Shown: positions 6,854 through 9,993 of the stretch, one piece after another
Numbering within the stretch: position 1 is the stretch's first letter
Layout: each line of letters begins with the position of its first letter
Assembly: GCA_002428405.1 (NCBI GenBank)
Contig: DIWD01000081.1
Span: forward strand, 597-10,589
Source of the DNA: a bacterium UBA6115
GTDB lineage: Bacteria > Bacillota_A > Clostridia > Christensenellales > Aristaeellaceae
DNA length: 9,993 bases
Direction: 5' to 3'
Made by a program: the position numbers and the translations under genes
The notes under the pieces: generated by a model
Told to the model about the DNA's origin: nothing
What the model saw: the letters and a program-made list of their open reading frames with translations, nothing else
Databases searched by the model: none

Positions 6854-7729
6854 ATGAAAATCAGAAGGATCCTGGCACTGGTTCTGGCCATGACCGCTGT
6901 GAACGCGGTTGCCCTGGCTGAATTTGACGCTTCCAAGACCATCGCGGTCGTTTCCCGTGAAGAGGGAAGCGGCACCCGCGGCGCATTCATTGAACTGACC
7001 GGCGTGATGAAGAAGAACGCTGACGGGCAGGAAGTTGACTACACCTATGCCGAGGCCGACTTTGTCAACGGCACTTCCCTGGTGATGACCACCGTTGCCG
7101 GGAATGAATATGCCGTAGGCTACGCCTCCCTGTCCTCGGTGCTTCATGATGATTCCATCAAATCCGTGAAAGTAGGCGGTGTACAGGCCATTACCGAGAA
7201 CATCCTCAACGGCACTTACCCCATCGCCCGCCCCTTCAATATCGTCACCAAGGGCGAGTTGACCGATCCGCTGGCTTTGGATTTCTTCTCCTTCATCATG
7301 AGCCTTGAAGGCCAGGCAGTGGTCAGCGAGGATGGCCTCGTGTCTGTATCCACTGACCAAACCGCGGCTTATGTCTCCGCCAAGCTGTCCGGCAAACTGA
7401 CCGTGGGCGGCTCGACTTCCGTATCCCCGGTGATGGAACTGCTGGCTGAAGCCTATACCGCGCTGAACCCGGATGTTCAGATTGACAACCAGGCCACCGG
7501 TTCCTCCGCCGGCGTCACCGGCGCGCTGGACGGCACCTATGACATCGGCATGGCTTCCCGCAGTCTGAAAGACAGCGAAAAGGAAGCCGGCGCGCTGGCG
7601 ACCGCCATCGGCATCGACGGCATCGCCGTCATCGTCCATCCCATGAACCCTGCGGAAGACCTTGCCCTGGAGCAGGTCCGGCAGATCTTCACGGGGGAAG
7701 TGACCACCTGGGCTGATCTGAGCAAGTAA
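6854..7729 (+). CDS. pstS: Phosphate ABC transporter binding protein, circularly permuted PstS
   Basis: Extracytoplasmic phosphate receptor for the PstCAB importer encoded directly after it. The 291 residues begin with a signal peptide (MKIRR, hydrophobic core, AVALA before EFD) without a lipobox cysteine. The order of the mature chain is unusual. Residues about 29-160 match the second half of ordinary PstS: IAVVSREEGSGTR (30-42, with the phosphate-binding R35 and S39-G40-T41), YAVGYASL, NGTYPIARPFNI (119-130) and FIMSLEGQAVV (147-157). After a linker, residues about 180-290 match the normal first half: GKLTVGGSTSVSP (180-192), TGSSAG (215-220), YDIGMASR (229-236), DGIAVIVHPMNP (255-266) and IFTGEVTTWADL (278-289). 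Both halves of the binding site are present, so it should fold as a complete permuted receptor. GGAGG lies 8 nt before the ATG; pstC follows after 3 nt. Confidence 0.92.
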   Translation: MKIRRILALVLAMTAVNAVALAEFDASKTIAVVSREEGSGTRGAFIELTGVMKKNADGQEVDYTYAEADFVNGTSLVMTTVAGNEYAVGYASLSSVLHDDSIKSVKVGGVQAITENILNGTYPIARPFNIVTKGELTDPLALDFFSFIMSLEGQAVVSEDGLVSVSTDQTAAYVSAKLSGKLTVGGSTSVSPVMELLAEAYTALNPDVQIDNQATGSSAGVTGALDGTYDIGMASRSLKDSEKEAGALATAIGIDGIAVIVHPMNPAEDLALEQVRQIFTGEVTTWADLSK

Positions 7730-7732
7730 TCC

Positions 7733-8596
7733 ATGCAGAATCGGAAGAACGTTTCCGAGAGACTCATGCGGGGGCTGTTTCTGGCCTCCGCGTGCGTCTG
7801 CATTCTGGCGGTCCTCACCATCTGCGCCTTTCTCTTCCTCAACGGCCTGCCCTTTTTCCGGCAGTATTCCCCCCTTGACTTCATCACCGGTACGGAATGG
7901 GCGCCGCTGAGGGGTGTGTTCGGCATCCTGCCGATGATTGTCGGCTCCTTTTACGTCACTTTCGGCGCGCTGCTGCTTGCCGCGCCGGTTGGAATCCTGA
8001 CGGCCATTCTCATGGCGCGTTTCGCCAGCCGCCCTGTGGTGAAGGTCATGAAGCCGGCGGTCGCGCTGCTGGCGGGCATCCCGTCGGTCGTCTACGGATT
8101 TTTTGGCATGATGCTGCTGGTGCCTTTTGTGCGGGAGAACTTCGGCGGAACCGGAAAAAGCGTCCTGGTGTCCAGCCTCCTATTGGCCATCATGGTTCTG
8201 CCCACCATCATCCAGACCTCTGTAGCCGCGATCAACGCGGTGCCAAACTCCTACTATGAGGGCAGCCTGGCCCTGGGCGCTACCCATGAAAGCAGCGTTT
8301 TCCGCGCGATTGTGCCGGCGGCCAAACCCGGCATTATTTCCGGGCTGGTTTTAGGCATCGGCCGGGCCATCGGGGAGACGACGGCCATCATCATGGTTGC
8401 GGGCAACAATCCCAGAATGCCCGGCGACCTGCTAAAGGGGGTCAGGACCCTCACCGTCAATGTGCTAATGGAAATGGGCTACGCGGCTGACCTGCACAGG
8501 GAATCCCTGATCGCGACGGGCGTGGTGCTGTTCATCATCGTCATGGCTGTCAATTTTCTATTCTCCTTCATCAACCGCAGGAGGGTTGTCCAGTGA
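7733..8596 (+). CDS. pstC: Phosphate ABC transporter permease PstC
   Basis: One of two membrane subunits of the high-affinity phosphate importer; pairs with PstA. The 287 residues have six hydrophobic segments at about 14-36, 66-97, 108-131, 144-163, 197-222 and 257-281. Family signatures include AGIPSVVYGFFGMM (114-127), the EAA-type loop YYEGSLALGAT (174-184) followed by RAIVPAA, and GIGRAIGETTAIIMVAGN (208-225). The start lies 3 nt after the pstS stop and has no clear ribosome binding site, so translation is probably coupled to pstS. The last 4 bp overlap pstA. Confidence 0.95.
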   Translation: MQNRKNVSERLMRGLFLASACVCILAVLTICAFLFLNGLPFFRQYSPLDFITGTEWAPLRGVFGILPMIVGSFYVTFGALLLAAPVGILTAILMARFASRPVVKVMKPAVALLAGIPSVVYGFFGMMLLVPFVRENFGGTGKSVLVSSLLLAIMVLPTIIQTSVAAINAVPNSYYEGSLALGATHESSVFRAIVPAAKPGIISGLVLGIGRAIGETTAIIMVAGNNPRMPGDLLKGVRTLTVNVLMEMGYAADLHRESLIATGVVLFIIVMAVNFLFSFINRRRVVQ

Positions 8597-9468
8597 ACGC
8601 GGAATATGCAGCGAAATATCTGAATGACATCACCGTTCCCACAAGGACAAGGAAGCACTGGGGTTCGAAAATGCTCAAGGTCCTGTGCTGGTTCTCCGGC
8701 GCCGTCACGGTTGGGGTGCTTCTGCTGATTGTGGTGTATATCTGCGCGCGCGGCATCCCTTACCTGACGCCGTCGCTGTTTGAGGTCAAGTATACGTCAA
8801 AGAACGTGTCCATGTTCCACGCCATCATCAACACCCTGTCCATGACCGCGCTGTCGCTGCTGTTCTCAGTGCCTGTCGGGGTGTTCGGCGGCATCTACCT
8901 GGCGGAGTACGCCAAGCCGGGCAGCCGGCTGGTCAGGGTCATCCGCGTCACGGCGGAGACCCTGGCCGGGATCCCTTCCATCGTTTACGCGCTGTTTGGC
9001 ATGCTGGCCTTTGTGGTCACGCTGGGCCTGGGCAACTCTCTCCTGTCCGGCGCCCTGACCCTGGCGATCATTACCCTGCCGCTGATCCTCCGCCAGACGG
9101 AGGAATCCCTGCTGTCAGTGCCCATGAGCTACAGGGAAGGCAGTTTCGGCCTGGGGGCGGGAAAGCTGCGAACCACGGTGCGTATCGTGCTGCCGGTGGC
9201 CATGCCGGGCATCCTGGCGGCGGTGCTACTGTCCATCGGCCGCATCTCCGGGGAGACAGCAGCCTTGATTTACACCTCCGGGACGGCTGCCCGCATCGCC
9301 GGGCTGGACGACTCGGGCCGCACGCTGGCCGTTCACCTGTTCCAATTGCAGCAGGAGGGGCGGCACATCGATGAGGCGTTCGCGGTGGCGGTCGTGCTGC
9401 TGGTCATCGTGGTGATGATGAACGCGCTGTCGGCATTTATTGCCGGAAAACTGACCACGAAAGGCTGA
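8593..9468 (+). CDS. pstA: Phosphate ABC transporter permease PstA
   Basis: Second membrane subunit of the phosphate importer. The 291 residues contain six hydrophobic segments at about 29-53, 77-104, 118-144, 150-167, 203-228 and 262-286. Signatures are GGIYLAEYA (99-107), [16 protein letters not shown] (122-137), the EAA-type loop [12 protein letters not shown] (180-191) and [16 protein letters not shown] (215-230). The first 28 residues are hydrophilic and cytoplasmic by prediction. GTG start at 8593 overlaps the pstC stop by 4 bp and is preceded by AGGAGGG (8579-8585) at 7 nt, which supports this start strongly. Confidence 0.95.
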   Translation: MNAEYAAKYLNDITVPTRTRKHWGSKMLKVLCWFSGAVTVGVLLLIVVYICARGIPYLTPSLFEVKYTSKNVSMFHAIINTLSMTALSLLFSVPVGVFGGIYLAEYAKPGSRLVRVIRVTAETLAGIPSIVYALFGMLAFVVTLGLGNSLLSGALTLAIITLPLILRQTEESLLSVPMSYREGSFGLGAGKLRTTVRIVLPVAMPGILAAVLLSIGRISGETAALIYTSGTAARIAGLDDSGRTLAVHLFQLQQEGRHIDEAFAVAVVLLVIVVMMNALSAFIAGKLTTKG

Positions 9469-9469
9469 A

Positions 9470-9993
9470 ATGATGACGAATTTTGCCCGAAACAGCAAGG
9501 CGGTCAGAAATACTGAGGAGAACAGCGTCAAGTTCGACATCCGCGATGTGGACCTGTACTATGGCTCCTTTCAGGCACTGAAAAAAATTAACATGCAGCT
9601 CTTCCGCCGCCAGGTGACTGCCCTCATTGGCCCTTCCGGCTGCGGGAAATCGACTCTGCTCAAAGCCCTCAACCGGATGAATGACCTGATCCCGGATTGC
9701 CGGCTGACCGGGCAGGTGCTGCTGGATGGCAAGGACATCTATGCGCCGGGCAGCGAAGTCAACCTGCTCAGGAAGCGAGTCGGGATGGTTTTCCAGAAGC
9801 CCAATCCCTTCCCGATGACCATCTACGACAACATTGCCTACGGCCCGCGCTCACATGGCGTCAGGGGAAAGATCAAACTGGACACGATCGTTGAAAACTC
9901 CCTCAGGAAGGCCGCCCTATGGAATGAAGTCAAAGACGACCTGAAAAAAAGCGCCATGGCCATCTCAGGCGGCCAGCAGCAGCGCCTGTGCAT
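9470..9993 (+). CDS. pstB: Phosphate ABC transporter ATP-binding protein PstB, 3' partial
   Basis: ATPase of the phosphate importer. It starts 1 nt after pstA at the ATG 9470 (or the adjoining ATG 9473; the weak AAGG at 9461-9464 fits either) and is open to the window end, giving 174 residues. Visible: [11 protein letters not shown] (28-38), Walker [10 protein letters not shown] (54-62), [12 protein letters not shown] (63-74), Q-loop Gln109 in [11 protein letters not shown], and the signature [10 protein letters not shown], at which the window stops. The PKPNPFP-type Q-loop and QQQRLCI are diagnostic of PstB. Walker B and the H-loop, about 80 residues, lie outside. About 20 residues precede the domain, a slightly longer N terminus than the shortest PstB proteins. 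phoU would be expected downstream in many operons but cannot be seen. Confidence 0.96.
   Translation, partial: MMTNFARNSKAVRNTEENSVKFDIRDVDLYYGSFQALKKINMQLFRRQVTALIGPSGCGKSTLLKALNRMNDLIPDCRLTGQVLLDGKDIYAPGSEVNLLRKRVGMVFQKPNPFPMTIYDNIAYGPRSHGVRGKIKLDTIVENSLRKAALWNEVKDDLKKSAMAISGGQQQRLC

Overview
The window is 9,993 bases of GC-rich bacterial DNA, with every convincing gene on the + strand. It holds three transcription units: the end of a glycogen-synthesis operon (glgC-glgD-glgA), a complete three-gene polar amino acid-type ABC importer, and the start of a phosphate-uptake operon (pstS-pstC-pstA-pstB). The glgC/glgD pair points to a Firmicute (Bacillota), because the GlgD partner subunit is typical of that phylum. 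The high GC content and the style of the proteins suggest a clostridial lineage, possibly uncultured. This placement is inference; no rRNA or other marker gene is present.

Region 1 (1-4093) encodes ADP-glucose pyrophosphorylase (GlgC, cut at its N terminus by the window edge), its degenerate regulatory-type partner GlgD, and glycogen synthase GlgA. GlgC and GlgD would make ADP-glucose and GlgA would polymerise it into alpha-1,4-glucan. GlgA carries a basic, low-complexity C-terminal tail of about 110 residues that the family does not need. A perfect 10-bp hairpin with a T-run closes the operon.

Region 2 (4094-4407) is non-coding. It changes from GC-rich to strongly AT-rich and contains a perfect 11-bp inverted repeat and a near-consensus housekeeping promoter (TTGACA, 17 bp, TATATT).

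Region 3 (4408-6726) encodes a secreted solute-binding protein, a membrane permease and an ATPase. A very stable 14-bp hairpin without a T-run separates the binding-protein gene from the permease gene, and the permease and ATPase genes overlap by 8 bp.

Region 4 (6727-9993) begins with a 127-bp regulatory gap holding TTTACAT repeats spaced 11 bp apart, which look like a Pho box. The Pst transporter follows. The most striking feature of the window is here: PstS is circularly permuted, so the half that is C-terminal in ordinary PstS follows the signal peptide and the normally N-terminal half comes last. PstC and PstA look ordinary. PstB runs off the end just after its ABC signature.

Neither binding protein has a lipobox cysteine, which is unusual for a Gram-positive importer. 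I saw no tRNA, rRNA, CRISPR array, insertion sequence or phage gene.
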